A stretch of DNA of 64,000 nt from Flavobacteriaceae bacterium GF1 (GCA_009797885.1 WNKP01000014.1:58634-122633); one strand, 5' to 3'; shown: positions 26,077 to 34,856, counted from the stretch's first letter. Translations and numbers: made by a program. The notes: a model not told the origin generated them from the letters alone.

Positions 26077-26880
26077 ATGAGAGAACTTCTGCGTAGGTCA
26101 CTTACCGGAATTGTTTACGTTTTTTTATTGTTATCCGCCGTTTTTTTGAGCTCGGATGCCTTTGATTTTCTTTTTATGGCCTTTGGACTGGCTTGCCTTT
26201 ATGAGTTCAAAAGACTGATGAAAATAACAGGATATTATGTTTTTATTGCCTATTTGGCGTTGTGGTGGGCTTTTATCTATTTGATCCATGACTTTGCCCC
26301 AATCAAAATACTATTGGTTTTGACCATTACCGTGGACTTGGCATTGCTGGCCTATTTGTTTTCCCCTCAAAAAAATGCACTGACCACGCTCCAAAAATAT
26401 GTGATTGCCACGTTCTACATAGGCGGGGGCTGTGTTTTCCTGACCATGATTCCCTATCAAAACCAACATTTTGCAAAGCTTTTGATCATGGGGGTCTTCA
26501 TTTTGATATGGGTGAACGATTCATTTGCCTATCTGGTGGGGAAAACTTTGGGAAGGCGTAAACTATTTCCAAGAATTTCCCCCAAAAAAACAATTGAAGG
26601 TTCTCTGGGAGGTCTTATTTTTGCAATGGTTGCCGCGTACATTATTTCTAGGTATGAACCAATCATCACCACGGAACAGTGGATGGTTTTGGCCGTAGTT
26701 ATCGTAATTATGGGTAACCTGGGTGATTTACTGGAATCAAAATTTAAGCGTGTAGCCGGTGTAAAGGATAGTGGTGCCATTTTACCGGGGCATGGCGGAA
26801 TATTGGATCGATTGGATAGTTTGGTTTTTGCAGCACCATTTGCATATTTGACCTTAATTTTGTTTACCTATGTTTCATAA
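26077..26880 (+). CDS. cdsA: Phosphatidate cytidylyltransferase
   Basis: Integral membrane enzyme that makes CDP-diacylglycerol from phosphatidate and CTP, the branch point for all phospholipids. 267 residues with about seven hydrophobic segments. The C-terminal family signature is SKFKRVAGVKDSGAILPGHG followed by GILDRLDSL, with its catalytic aspartates. The Mg-binding region includes VNDSFAYLVGKTLGRRK and SPKKTIEGS. It overlaps the downstream psd gene by 11 bases, so CDP-DAG synthesis and decarboxylation are translationally linked. Confidence 0.96.
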   Translation: MRELLRRSLTGIVYVFLLLSAVFLSSDAFDFLFMAFGLACLYEFKRLMKITGYYVFIAYLALWWAFIYLIHDFAPIKILLVLTITVDLALLAYLFSPQKNALTTLQKYVIATFYIGGGCVFLTMIPYQNQHFAKLLIMGVFILIWVNDSFAYLVGKTLGRRKLFPRISPKKTIEGSLGGLIFAMVAAYIISRYEPIITTEQWMVLAVVIVIMGNLGDLLESKFKRVAGVKDSGAILPGHGGILDRLDSLVFAAPFAYLTLILFTYVS

Positions 26881-27535
26881 AGAAGGTAAGAACATTATTC
26901 TTACTACCTTTTTTTTGGTGGTTGCCGTAATTATTCTAACGCAATACTTTGTTGCCTTGGAATGGCTCCGTATGCTTATTCAAGTGGTTTCCCTTGTACT
27001 ATTGATTTTAATCCTACAGTTCTTCAGAAACCCCAGAAGGCCTTTGACCCCTAATTTTGATGAAATCCTCGCCCCAGTTGACGGGAAGGTCGTCGTAATT
27101 GAAGAGGTGGAGGATACCGAATATTTCCAGGGAAAAAGAAGACAGGTATCCATCTTTATGTCCCCCTTGAATGTTCATGTTACAAGGTACGCCGCAAGTG
27201 GCACGGTTACCTATTCCAAATACCATCCTGGAAAATACTTGGTTGCGTGGCATCCCAAGTCAAGTACGGACAACGAAAGAACCACGGTTGTCATCCATAC
27301 CCCAAAATTTGGTGAAATCCTTTACAGGCAAATTGCAGGTGCCATGGCCAGAAGGATTGTGAATTATGCCGAGGAAGGGGAACAAGTGGTACAGGGTGAT
27401 GACGCCGGTTTTATTAAGTTTGGCTCAAGGGTGGATGTATTGCTTCCCCTTGACTGTAAGATTTGTGTGGGATTAAATCAAAAAGTTGTGGGTGCAAGGA
27501 CCTGCATTGCGATGTTACCGGAACAAGATGGTTGA
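26870..27535 (+). CDS. psd: Phosphatidylserine decarboxylase (short, single-chain precursor type)
   Basis: Forms phosphatidylethanolamine from phosphatidylserine. 221 residues. Two hydrophobic segments occupy residues about 9-47, then the catalytic domain with FRNPRR, LAPVDGKVV and FMSPLNVHVTR. The self-cleavage site is in AGFIKFGSRVDV, where the serine after FG would become the pyruvoyl group. The compact form without a long N-terminal domain is the type often called archaetidylserine-like. It overlaps cdsA at its start and the acyl-CoA-binding protein gene at its end. No phosphatidylserine synthase gene is in the window. Confidence 0.95.
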   Translation: MFHKEGKNIILTTFFLVVAVIILTQYFVALEWLRMLIQVVSLVLLILILQFFRNPRRPLTPNFDEILAPVDGKVVVIEEVEDTEYFQGKRRQVSIFMSPLNVHVTRYAASGTVTYSKYHPGKYLVAWHPKSSTDNERTTVVIHTPKFGEILYRQIAGAMARRIVNYAEEGEQVVQGDDAGFIKFGSRVDVLLPLDCKICVGLNQKVVGARTCIAMLPEQDG

Positions 27536-27791
27536 CAAAAGCTTACAAAACAAGTTCCAAGAAGCCGTTCAATATGTGAACAACTACGTAGAGCCTATCC
27601 CGGCAGATATTCTCCTAAAGCTGTATGCGTATTATAAAATTGCCAATAAAAACTTTGACAATCCTGGAAGCAAAACGCCGCTGATCAATGCCTTTAAGGC
27701 CAATGCGCTTATCCAGGCCCAAAACATCAACAGGAACGAGGCAATGGCCAACTACATTGAATTGGTCAATAAGGAACTAAAACCTGATTAA
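27528..27791 (+). CDS. Acyl-CoA-binding protein
   Basis: 87 residues, the usual size of an ACBP four-helix bundle that carries long-chain acyl-CoA esters. Family features are FQEAVQYVNNY, ILLKLYAYYKIA with the ligand-binding Tyr/Lys pair, INAFKANALIQAQ and the terminal YIELVNKE. The ATG at 27528 overlaps psd by 8 bases and gives the canonical start MVDKSLQNKFQ; the open frame upstream of it is psd sequence in another frame. ACBP is mainly eukaryotic and sparse in bacteria. Its coupling to phospholipid genes suggests acyl-CoA supply or buffering for lipid synthesis. Confidence 0.88.
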   Translation: MVDKSLQNKFQEAVQYVNNYVEPIPADILLKLYAYYKIANKNFDNPGSKTPLINAFKANALIQAQNINRNEAMANYIELVNKELKPD

Positions 27792-29059
27792 GCCGTGATA
27801 TTTACTTCAGGTTTGGTTGAACTTTCCAAAAAAGTATAGTACCATCCCCCAAAAATGGTGATTCCGAAATAAAACAGAACAGCGGTACTCCCCCACTCCC
27901 AATAGTCATCGATTCCAAACCAATCACCAGTAAGCCAAATAAGCAAAAAGCCCATGGCACCTCTAATCAATTCTATCCAGAAGGCATGGCGCTTCCTATC
28001 CATTAATGAGGTATACCCATAAATGCCCACAAATACAAATGCTCCAAATAGGAGAAGGTTGTTAAATCCTATTTCAGAATAATTGTAGAACATAAAAAGC
28101 ATCAATCCCGTATTGAACAATAACTGAAAAATAGCATACCCTTTTAAAGACGGGGAAGCTTGGGGCTTATACTTGTTGAAAGCATAAACATTTTCAATTT
28201 TTGACATGGGATATTTTTCATTGACGTCATTTGGTCGCCATCCCGTTGGCATGAACCATATACGCAATTTATCCTTCCAGTTCTTGGTGCGCCATGCATC
28301 TTTCATCAGTCTCCAAACATGTTGAAAATTGATTATGATCGGATTCCAGGTCGCGGCGGGTTTTAAAACCCCATATTGGGGTGGAACGTTATCCAACTCT
28401 TCTTGGAAAGTGCCAAACATACGGTCCCATATACAAAGTATCTGACCTAGGTTTTTATCAATGTATTCCGGATTAATGGCGTGATGCACCCGATGTTGGG
28501 ATGGGGTTACGATCACATATTCAAGCCAACCCATTTTACCAATATGCTGGGTGTGGTACCAAAATTGGGCAAATAAGTGGATAGGGGCCAAAATGGCAAT
28601 GACCTCATTGGGCACCCCCAATAAAGCAGCCGGAATCAGTAATAGGGCAAAGTACCCTATTACGTTGGAAATGGACTGCCGTAATGCACAGGCCAAATTA
28701 AACTCCTCACTGCTATGATGGATGACATGTTGATTCCAAAAAATATTGACATGATGGCTTAATCTATGGTTCCAGTACCCCGCAAAATCAATACATAGAA
28801 ATGCCAAAATCCAAACCAACCAAGTGGATTCAATTGTGAACAAAGCCAAATACTTCAACAAAAATGGATAGCCCACCAGCACCAAAACGAGCCCCAGGGA
28901 ATCTTTTACAATATTGGTAAGACCGGAGCTTAAACTGCTTACCGTGTCCATAACATTGTGTTTTTGGTCCTTTACCAAATACCCATAACCTATTTCCAGG
29001 AGTACCAACCCAATGAAAAAGGGAATGGCATATAACAAAGCGTTCGCATAAGTTTCCAT
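27788..29059 (-). CDS. Sterol desaturase/fatty acid hydroxylase superfamily membrane protein
   Basis: Di-iron membrane oxygenase of the fatty acid hydroxylase family. Its histidine clusters are visible: HRLSHH (98-103), HVIHH (111-115) and HRVHH (189-193), plus WYHTQH (168-172). Hydrophobic segments precede and separate them, and three or four more helices lie in the C-terminal extension (about 310-410), which makes it long at 423 residues. Likely substrate is a lipid acyl chain or carotenoid; the exact one cannot be read. The gene end overlaps the acyl-CoA-binding protein gene by 4 bases. Confidence 0.88.
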   Translation of the reverse strand: METYANALLYAIPFFIGLVLLEIGYGYLVKDQKHNVMDTVSSLSSGLTNIVKDSLGLVLVLVGYPFLLKYLALFTIESTWLVWILAFLCIDFAGYWNHRLSHHVNIFWNQHVIHHSSEEFNLACALRQSISNVIGYFALLLIPAALLGVPNEVIAILAPIHLFAQFWYHTQHIGKMGWLEYVIVTPSQHRVHHAINPEYIDKNLGQILCIWDRMFGTFQEELDNVPPQYGVLKPAATWNPIIINFQHVWRLMKDAWRTKNWKDKLRIWFMPTGWRPNDVNEKYPMSKIENVYAFNKYKPQASPSLKGYAIFQLLFNTGLMLFMFYNYSEIGFNNLLLFGAFVFVGIYGYTSLMDRKRHAFWIELIRGAMGFLLIWLTGDWFGIDDYWEWGSTAVLFYFGITIFGGWYYTFLESSTKPEVNITA

Positions 29060-29068
29060 ACCTTGAAA

Positions 29069-29773
29069 TTAAGCAATATTTGGAATCCTAAGAATAAAAC
29101 CCTTGCCATGGACATTCTCAATTTTAAGGGTATCGTCCTTTTTTAAATAATTACGCAATCTGGTAATAAACACATTGAGACTTTTCCTGTTGAAATAATC
29201 ATTGTCCCCCCATAGCTTGATGAGGATTTCCTTATGTGTACATAAATTGTTTTTGTTGATGGCCAGTATCCTTAGCAATTCCATTTCCCTGGTAGTAAGC
29301 GTAGTGAAATCATCCTCAAAAATCAATTTTTGATTCTTACAGTCCAATTGATACTGACCCAAAACCAGGATTTCCTGTTCCATGGAACGGTCTTCTGGGA
29401 TCAATCGGGACAAAAGCGTATGGATACGTACCACCAGTTCCTCCTCATCGATGGGTTTCTTTAAATAATCAACCGCGCCCAGGGCAAATCCCTTAAGGAC
29501 ATCTATTTTGAGCGATCTCGCCGTGAGGAACAAAAATGGCAACTCCATAGCATTGATCCGCATCCGTTCGGCCAGGGCAAAACCATCCATTCGAGGCATC
29601 ATCACATCCAAAATGGCCAAATCGAAGTTTCCCTTCTCCATAAGTTCCAAAGCTTCCTCACCATCTTTGGCCCAAGTTACCTGAAACCCCTTCATTCCAA
29701 GATATTCAGAGAGAAGATACCCCAGGGATTCTTCATCTTCTACCAATAACAACCTTTTTTTATTGGATGTCAT
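29069..29773 (-). CDS. OmpR/PhoB-type response regulator
   Basis: 234 residues. A receiver domain (1-120) has the acidic pocket E12/D13 (LLLVEDEES), phosphoacceptor D56 (AILDVMMPRMDG) and K105 (DYLKKPID). A winged-helix DNA-binding domain (about 133-232) follows, with LTTREMELLRIL and the recognition region NRKSLNVFITRLRNYL. It is a transcription regulator. Its start overlaps the sensor kinase gene by 14 bases, so the two form a coupled pair. The pair resembles the RprX/RprY arrangement of Bacteroides, but orthology is not shown here. Confidence 0.95.
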   Translation of the reverse strand: MTSNKKRLLLVEDEESLGYLLSEYLGMKGFQVTWAKDGEEALELMEKGNFDLAILDVMMPRMDGFALAERMRINAMELPFLFLTARSLKIDVLKGFALGAVDYLKKPIDEEELVVRIHTLLSRLIPEDRSMEQEILVLGQYQLDCKNQKLIFEDDFTTLTTREMELLRILAINKNNLCTHKEILIKLWGDNDYFNRKSLNVFITRLRNYLKKDDTLKIENVHGKGFILRIPNIA

Positions 29774-31061
29774 ACAGTGGAATTTGTACAGTAACCGTGG
29801 TTCCCTTAAGGGGTTCGCTTTCCAGCTTGATCTTTCCTTTATGTTGCCTTACGATCGTCTTCACATAATTAAGTCCCAATCCAAAACCCTTAACCGTATG
29901 GACATTGCCCCTATTGGACCGATAGTACTTTTCAAAAACCTTGCCCTGCTCCTCCTTGGCAATCCCATATCCATTGTCTTTGATTTCAATATACAAGCTT
30001 TTTGCTTTCCTGCAAGCCATTAACTCCACCTTGGGCGAATCTGCATATTTTTTGGCATTGTCCAAAAGATTGTTGACCATGTTCTGTAAATGGAAGGACT
30101 CTCCTTTTATGAGAAAGGGACCTTTCGTTAGCTCAAAGGAAAAGTCAACTTTTTCAAGGGCCGAAAGCGCTTTGAAATCCTTGCAGACTTTTTCCAAATA
30201 GGGGTAAAAATCAATGGGCATCAATTGTATTACCGCCTTTTTTCGCTCCATGGTAGCCAGTTCCAACACCTTTTCGATATGATTTGATAAACGTTCGGAT
30301 TGTTGATTTATAATCGTTACAAACGTCTGTGCGGAATCATCCACTTTATCCTTCAATATTTTGGAAGCCAGGCTAATGGAAAAAACGGGTGTTTTAAGTT
30401 CATGGGTCAGGTTATTGATAAATGCGTCGGTAGTGGTGATGATCCTGCGTTGCCAGTAATAGGTCCGCAAAATCCAAATCACCACAACAATGATTCCCAA
30501 TAGAAAAATAATACTGGGGAGGGTAAGGCCATTCAATTGTGAAAGGAAATAGCGATTTAAATCCCGAAATTTAAGGTTCAGCACAAATCGCTGTCCAAAG
30601 AGATTTGGGAGATAACCATCCAACAGAATAGGATAGGAATTGCTCTTTTCACGCTCCCCAAATACGTTGGGGGATTTAAGATAGTATGCAGAATCCCTGG
30701 TGGTCAGGGTATAGGTGAAATCTGCCTCCACTCCATTCTGGATCAGACTTTCCCTTAAAAAATCATTTAGAAAATAACTCGAAGCATCCAAAACACTATC
30801 CGGACTGGTCTTAAAAAAAGACGTATCCCGTCGCATTGCACTGACCATCAGGAAAGTAAGTTCATTCTCCGTTCTAAGCCCCCTCTTTATATCCTCCATG
30901 GACCTTTCCACCTTTTCACTAAATTGAATCTTGGCGAGGTTCAAGCCTATTCTAAGATATTGATATTGTACAAAGGCCAACCCAAAAATGGAAACCACAA
31001 AAACGATTATGAAAAGGCTTCTGTTTTTCAACGAAACAATGCTTAAGGATTTATGCCACAA
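29760..31061 (-). CDS. Membrane sensor histidine kinase paired with the OmpR-type regulator
   Basis: 433 residues. Transmembrane helices at about 13-31 and 180-199 enclose a periplasmic sensor of about 150 residues with no recognised fold. The phosphoacceptor box NNLTHELKTPVFSIS has His220. The ATPase domain has the N box (MVNNLLDNAKKYAD), KDNGYGIAKEEQ and FGLGLNYVKTIV. The first codon 31059-31061 is TTG; an alternative TTG ten codons in would give MKNRSLFIIVF. No ATG is available before codon 56. It is the promoter-proximal gene of the two-component pair. Confidence 0.92.
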   Translation of the reverse strand: MWHKSLSIVSLKNRSLFIIVFVVSIFGLAFVQYQYLRIGLNLAKIQFSEKVERSMEDIKRGLRTENELTFLMVSAMRRDTSFFKTSPDSVLDASSYFLNDFLRESLIQNGVEADFTYTLTTRDSAYYLKSPNVFGEREKSNSYPILLDGYLPNLFGQRFVLNLKFRDLNRYFLSQLNGLTLPSIIFLLGIIVVVIWILRTYYWQRRIITTTDAFINNLTHELKTPVFSISLASKILKDKVDDSAQTFVTIINQQSERLSNHIEKVLELATMERKKAVIQLMPIDFYPYLEKVCKDFKALSALEKVDFSFELTKGPFLIKGESFHLQNMVNNLLDNAKKYADSPKVELMACRKAKSLYIEIKDNGYGIAKEEQGKVFEKYYRSNRGNVHTVKGFGLGLNYVKTIVRQHKGKIKLESEPLKGTTVTVQIPLYDIQ

Positions 31062-31444
31062 TATACGGTGTTGTATGGTATTGGAATAACCTTAGCACCT
31101 GTTTGGGAATTTGTCAATTGTTTTCTTATGTCCTTTTTACCTAGCCCTTAGACTGGTTTGCACGGCATATTGTTAAAATTTTGGTCGATAACTATGGCTA
31201 TGCTCTTCCATCGCACTGGCTCGCCCATAGCTTTCGCTATTTTGTGCCTCATTCCACACTAAAAATGCCCTATAACAATTCCAATCACGAATTCCCAAAC
31301 AGGCTCTTAATCTTTCATTAACCATTTTGATCTTTTGTTATCCCAGTGCTATTGGCAAGAACACTAGATTTGTCCTGGTTTAGTTTTAATTTCTTTTCAA
31401 GTATTATAAATAGAAAGAGGTCTTAACGGGCCTCTTTTACATTT
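31062..31444. other. Intergenic stretch with a REP-like palindromic patch
   Basis: 383 bases without a supportable gene, between the kinase gene (reading left) and the end of the nucleotidyltransferase gene. It holds the upstream region of the kinase, a GC-richer patch at about 31188-31260 with nested inverted repeats (CTATGG 31192-31197 with CCATAG 31225-31230; ATAGC-tttc-GCTAT at 31227-31240), and a terminator near 31414. No tRNA or small RNA was recognised. Confidence 0.5.
31414..31437 (-). terminator. Terminator of the GH109-kinase-nucleotidyltransferase operon
   Basis: Hairpin AAAGAGG / CCTCTTT with a 10-base loop that can zip two further pairs (one G-T). Read on the minus strand it is followed by a T-rich run. 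It begins 8 bases after the stop of the nucleotidyltransferase gene and closes the three-gene operon. Confidence 0.7.
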
Positions 31445-32287
31445 TCAGTCAAAAAAAGTGGCAATATCCGATGCTGAGGTCAAATCCGGAATCTTTTCTG
31501 AGCGGGGAATACACAGCAGGCTTTGGGGAAATTCCTTGACCATATTTCGAACAGCCTCAGGTAGCTCCTTCTCTTTTCTTATGGGATGAATGGGGCAGTC
31601 CTCCAAAAAGGGGGAAATGGTCGCTCCATGAAAATTAAAAATATTCATACTTACCCAAAGCTTCCCATGTCTTTTGCGATAATCCTCCAATACCGAACCG
31701 GTCGGTTTCTCCAAAATATCAGTTACAAAACCAGCATCGTTGAAATCCAATAACGCAAATCTGGCAATTTTTTCCTCGGGATGGCCCAAGCCTTTCCCAT
31801 CATAACCAATCAATGCATTGGTGACTTTTCTCCCCGCCATTAACGCACTAAACGCCCCAGTATCATAGAGGTTATCCCCATTACAGACCGTGAAGTTTTC
31901 ATCGAGTAGATTTTGGTGCTGACGTAAACACTGTTGGAGTGCATCAGCGGTACCCAAGGGCTTTTCCCGATGGGAAGGAATATGTTGAACGGCAACCTTC
32001 ACCTCCAACTCACGAAACTTTTCCATGCTCCCCAACTCGGTTATAAAATCCATAAAAGCTTCATTTTCCGGAGAAGTGATCAAATAAATCTTCCGTATAC
32101 CGGCCGTTACGGCATTTTGCATCAGGTAGTACAAAAGGGGCCTACCCATTTTACCCAGGGGAATGAGACTTTTATGTAGCTTTTTAGCGGTTTGGATTAT
32201 CGTATTGGATAAATCCGAACCTTCCACGCTCTTTTTCATTCTGGAAGAAGCTCCTCCAGCCATAATGACCAAACTATTGTTCCTCAT
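31445..32287 (-). CDS. Sugar-1-phosphate nucleotidyltransferase
   Basis: 280 residues of the NTP-transferase (GT-A-like) family, which join a sugar-1-phosphate to a nucleotide. The N-terminal nucleotide loop is VIMAGGASSRM, followed by KLHKSLIPLG with a catalytic lysine and PLLYYLMQNAVTAGI. The metal-binding aspartate is in VCNGDNLYD, and ILEKPTG forms the sugar-side loop. No acyltransferase extension is present. It is the last gene of an operon: its ATG overlaps the GHMP kinase stop as ATGA. The context suggests it activates the sugar phosphate made by that kinase; nucleotide and sugar are unproven. Confidence 0.85.
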   Translation of the reverse strand: MRNNSLVIMAGGASSRMKKSVEGSDLSNTIIQTAKKLHKSLIPLGKMGRPLLYYLMQNAVTAGIRKIYLITSPENEAFMDFITELGSMEKFRELEVKVAVQHIPSHREKPLGTADALQQCLRQHQNLLDENFTVCNGDNLYDTGAFSALMAGRKVTNALIGYDGKGLGHPEEKIARFALLDFNDAGFVTDILEKPTGSVLEDYRKRHGKLWVSMNIFNFHGATISPFLEDCPIHPIRKEKELPEAVRNMVKEFPQSLLCIPRSEKIPDLTSASDIATFFD

Positions 32288-33345
32288 ACTTTGGGATATG
32301 TAAGTTCAACTTGGTAAGCGGCTTTTGCCCCATTGTCCAAAAAAGTGGTAATCACATCCTGTTTATGGGCATCATCCACTATGGCGACCATGCAACCTCC
32401 TCCCCCCGAGCCAATAATCTTTGCTCCATTTGCCCCTGCTTTCCTGGCCGCATCCATCATCATGGCCATTTCCTTGGGGGTATTTCCAATATAGTCCTCC
32501 AATACTTTTTGATGGCGGTTCATGAGTTCTCCCAACTCCATCAGGTCGGAGTTTTCACTTTTTAAAAGCCTTTTCGCCTTTTGGGTAATATCATAATTGT
32601 GTATGGCAGCATACCAGTATCTGCCATATTTTTCTGGAATCACCCCCTTGTATTTTTCATAATCCGTTACGGTGGCATCCTGAATTTTAAATTCTGGATT
32701 TAGAGCCTTTATCCCATATAATGCATTTTGTTGATAGCTTCTCGCATTTTGAAGCACATCCAAAGTCCTTTTGGCTATTCCAGACTCCGCTATCACCAAA
32801 TTTCCCAATCTTCCTTTTAACCTCTCCGTTTTTCCATGTAGCGTATCAATAAAAAGCAGTCCCTGCTGTGCAATGGTATATTGATCCATTAATCCACCCG
32901 GTTGATCAAAAAAGCGTACCTCAGCCTCATAGGCCCAATGTCCTATGTCCGAATCCGTAAAACGTATTCTCCCTTCTTGGATGGCAACCAAAAAACGAAT
33001 CCATGCAACGGTTAGTGCAGAGGAGCTTGAAAGGCCGGCATTTATTGGAATGTTTCCGGATATTTCAATTTTGTAGCCCTGCTTAAACCGAAAACCTTTT
33101 TCCAGCAAAACGGCCATTGCGGAGCGAATGTAATCCCTAGGGGCCACCTTTTCCCCATTTGTATCCAAAGGAACGGTTCTGGAGGAATTCATATCCTTGA
33201 GTTCCAATTGAAACTCATTTGACTGAATGGGCTTGGCCTCCAATTCCATATATCGGTCAATGGTACCGGCAATTACGGGCAGACCCAAATAATCCTGATG
33301 GTCCCCAAAAAAACAGATACGGGCTGGAACCCTTATTCCAATCAT
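32284..33345 (-). CDS. Galactokinase-like GHMP sugar kinase
   Basis: 353 residues. GHMP motif 1 is in the galactokinase-like N-terminus CFFGDHQDYLGL (residues 11-22), where galactokinase has GEHTDYNGG. Motif 2 is PINAGLSSSSAL (100-111) for ATP, followed by the catalytic Asp in GLMDQY (Asp154). Motif 3 is GSGGGGCMVAI near the C-terminus. The most likely reaction is anomeric C1 phosphorylation of a hexose or amino sugar. The changed sugar-binding residues argue against plain galactose. It sits 3 bases after the GH109-like gene and overlaps the nucleotidyltransferase by 4 bases, so all three are translated together. Confidence 0.87.
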   Translation of the reverse strand: MIGIRVPARICFFGDHQDYLGLPVIAGTIDRYMELEAKPIQSNEFQLELKDMNSSRTVPLDTNGEKVAPRDYIRSAMAVLLEKGFRFKQGYKIEISGNIPINAGLSSSSALTVAWIRFLVAIQEGRIRFTDSDIGHWAYEAEVRFFDQPGGLMDQYTIAQQGLLFIDTLHGKTERLKGRLGNLVIAESGIAKRTLDVLQNARSYQQNALYGIKALNPEFKIQDATVTDYEKYKGVIPEKYGRYWYAAIHNYDITQKAKRLLKSENSDLMELGELMNRHQKVLEDYIGNTPKEMAMMMDAARKAGANGAKIIGSGGGGCMVAIVDDAHKQDVITTFLDNGAKAAYQVELTYPKV

Positions 33346-33348
33346 GGA

Positions 33349-34746
33349 CTAAGAAACGATTTGAAGTGGTTGGGTATGTTTCCAATTTCCCCTTGTAAAA
33401 TCCGGAAATGGCTGTGGGTAACCTCCACTGGCCACGGACCGTTCACTCAAAGGGGCCACGGCACTCCAAAAACAACCTTCGTATACATTTTGGTCCAGGG
33501 GCAATCCCTTTTGTAAACATTCCACAATACGGTACACCATAATTCCATCCATGCCCCCATGGCCACTTTCTTTGGCAGCCTTATTTAAGCGTTTGTACAG
33601 CGGATGGTCGTACGTATCATAAAGTGCTTGAAGTTGGTCACCCTGCACCCATGAGTGATGATCTTTGGTTAGTCCCGCTACACCACCTTCCAAAGCGACC
33701 CGGGTGGGGAAACCGGCCAAAGCCCCTTTTGTTCCTTGGACCAAATTCAATCTTGAATATGGCCGGGGACTGGTTTCGTCCCATTGTACCATAATGGTCC
33801 TACCCAAATGGGTTTTAATGATCGAAGTATTCAAATCACCCCCTTTAAAATCCAATTGGTTCCATTTATGATCCTTCGGATACTTTTTTTTGGCGTATGC
33901 TTGTCGTCCCAACCCAGGGCTCGAGAAAGAGACCAAACTCCCAAAGGTATCTTCTTTTCTTCCCAAACTCATATATTGGGCTACGGGCCCTAATCCATGG
34001 GTTGGATACAAATTTCCGTTTCTTTTGGCATAATGATAGGTCCTCCAAGAGCCTGTTCCCCTATCCTGTTCTTCCATTTGCCACCGTAATTCATGGATAT
34101 AAGCTGCTTCTCCGTGTAAGAGCTCGCCTATCACTTCCTGTCTGCACATATGGAGAAACATCAATTCGTCCCGACCATAATTCACGTTCTCCAACATCAT
34201 ACAGTGTTTTTGTGTCATTTCGGACGTATCTACGATGTCCCACATTTCCTGGAGTGTCAACGCAATGGGAACCTCAACAAAGGCATGGGCGCCCTGTTTC
34301 ATACTCTCAATCGCCATTGGGGCGTGATTTAGCCAATTGGTGGCGATGAACACGATATCCGGTTTGACCTCGGCCAGCATGGTTTTCCATCGATCCTCAT
34401 GCCCATGGTACAATTTGATGTTTTGATGCCTGTCTTTATCGGTGACTTCCCGCACCCATCCTTCTTTTTCCATAACCAAATCCTCATACAAATCAGATAT
34501 GGCCACAACCTCGGTTCCAGGCAAGGAGGCCAAAAACTTGAGATGGTAGCCACCTCTTGCCCCCACACCGATAAAAGCCGCTCTAATATTTTCCAGTTTT
34601 GGTGCGGCAAAGCCTCCCATATAGGTGGCCGCGGATGGCCGCTCTGACTGTCCTCTTAAATACTCCGGAAACAAGGATAGCGCACCCACGGTAGCCGTTG
34701 CCATGGAGGTCTTTTTGAGGAAATTTCTTCGGTTAATGTTTTTCAT
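33349..34746 (-). CDS. GH109-like NAD-dependent glycosidase (Gfo/Idh/MocA fold)
   Basis: 465 residues. A Tat-type signal NRRNFLKK at residues 5-12 indicates export in folded form with cofactor bound. The Rossmann NAD site is FIGVGARGGYH (58-68). Two blocks match what is known of GH109 alpha-N-acetylgalactosaminidases: LENVNYGRDE (with Tyr190) and NLYPTHGLGPVAQY (with His250). Those enzymes cleave terminal alpha-GalNAc by an oxidation-elimination route that regenerates NAD. The alternative is an ordinary Gfo/Idh/MocA oxidoreductase. It is the first gene of a tight operon with a GHMP kinase and a nucleotidyltransferase. Confidence 0.85.
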   Translation of the reverse strand: MKNINRRNFLKKTSMATATVGALSLFPEYLRGQSERPSAATYMGGFAAPKLENIRAAFIGVGARGGYHLKFLASLPGTEVVAISDLYEDLVMEKEGWVREVTDKDRHQNIKLYHGHEDRWKTMLAEVKPDIVFIATNWLNHAPMAIESMKQGAHAFVEVPIALTLQEMWDIVDTSEMTQKHCMMLENVNYGRDELMFLHMCRQEVIGELLHGEAAYIHELRWQMEEQDRGTGSWRTYHYAKRNGNLYPTHGLGPVAQYMSLGRKEDTFGSLVSFSSPGLGRQAYAKKKYPKDHKWNQLDFKGGDLNTSIIKTHLGRTIMVQWDETSPRPYSRLNLVQGTKGALAGFPTRVALEGGVAGLTKDHHSWVQGDQLQALYDTYDHPLYKRLNKAAKESGHGGMDGIMVYRIVECLQKGLPLDQNVYEGCFWSAVAPLSERSVASGGYPQPFPDFTRGNWKHTQPLQIVS

Positions 34747-34856
34747 GTTTACTGGTGGTACAGGAATACAAACAAAATGTGTACTGAAAATAGGAAAAAA
34801 GTAATTATCCCGGGGGTATTGGATACAACGGTCTCATGATTATTGCATAAAATACA

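Noticed and set aside
31062..31444. tRNA or small RNA gene in the intergenic stretch
   Set aside because: No T-arm GTTC-like motif or cloverleaf could be built; the palindromic patch is too short and irregular for a tRNA.
33897..34349. 150-codon plus-strand open frame inside the GH109-like gene
   Set aside because: Antisense to a gene with clear NAD and GH109 motifs; composition and lack of family features mark it as a shadow.
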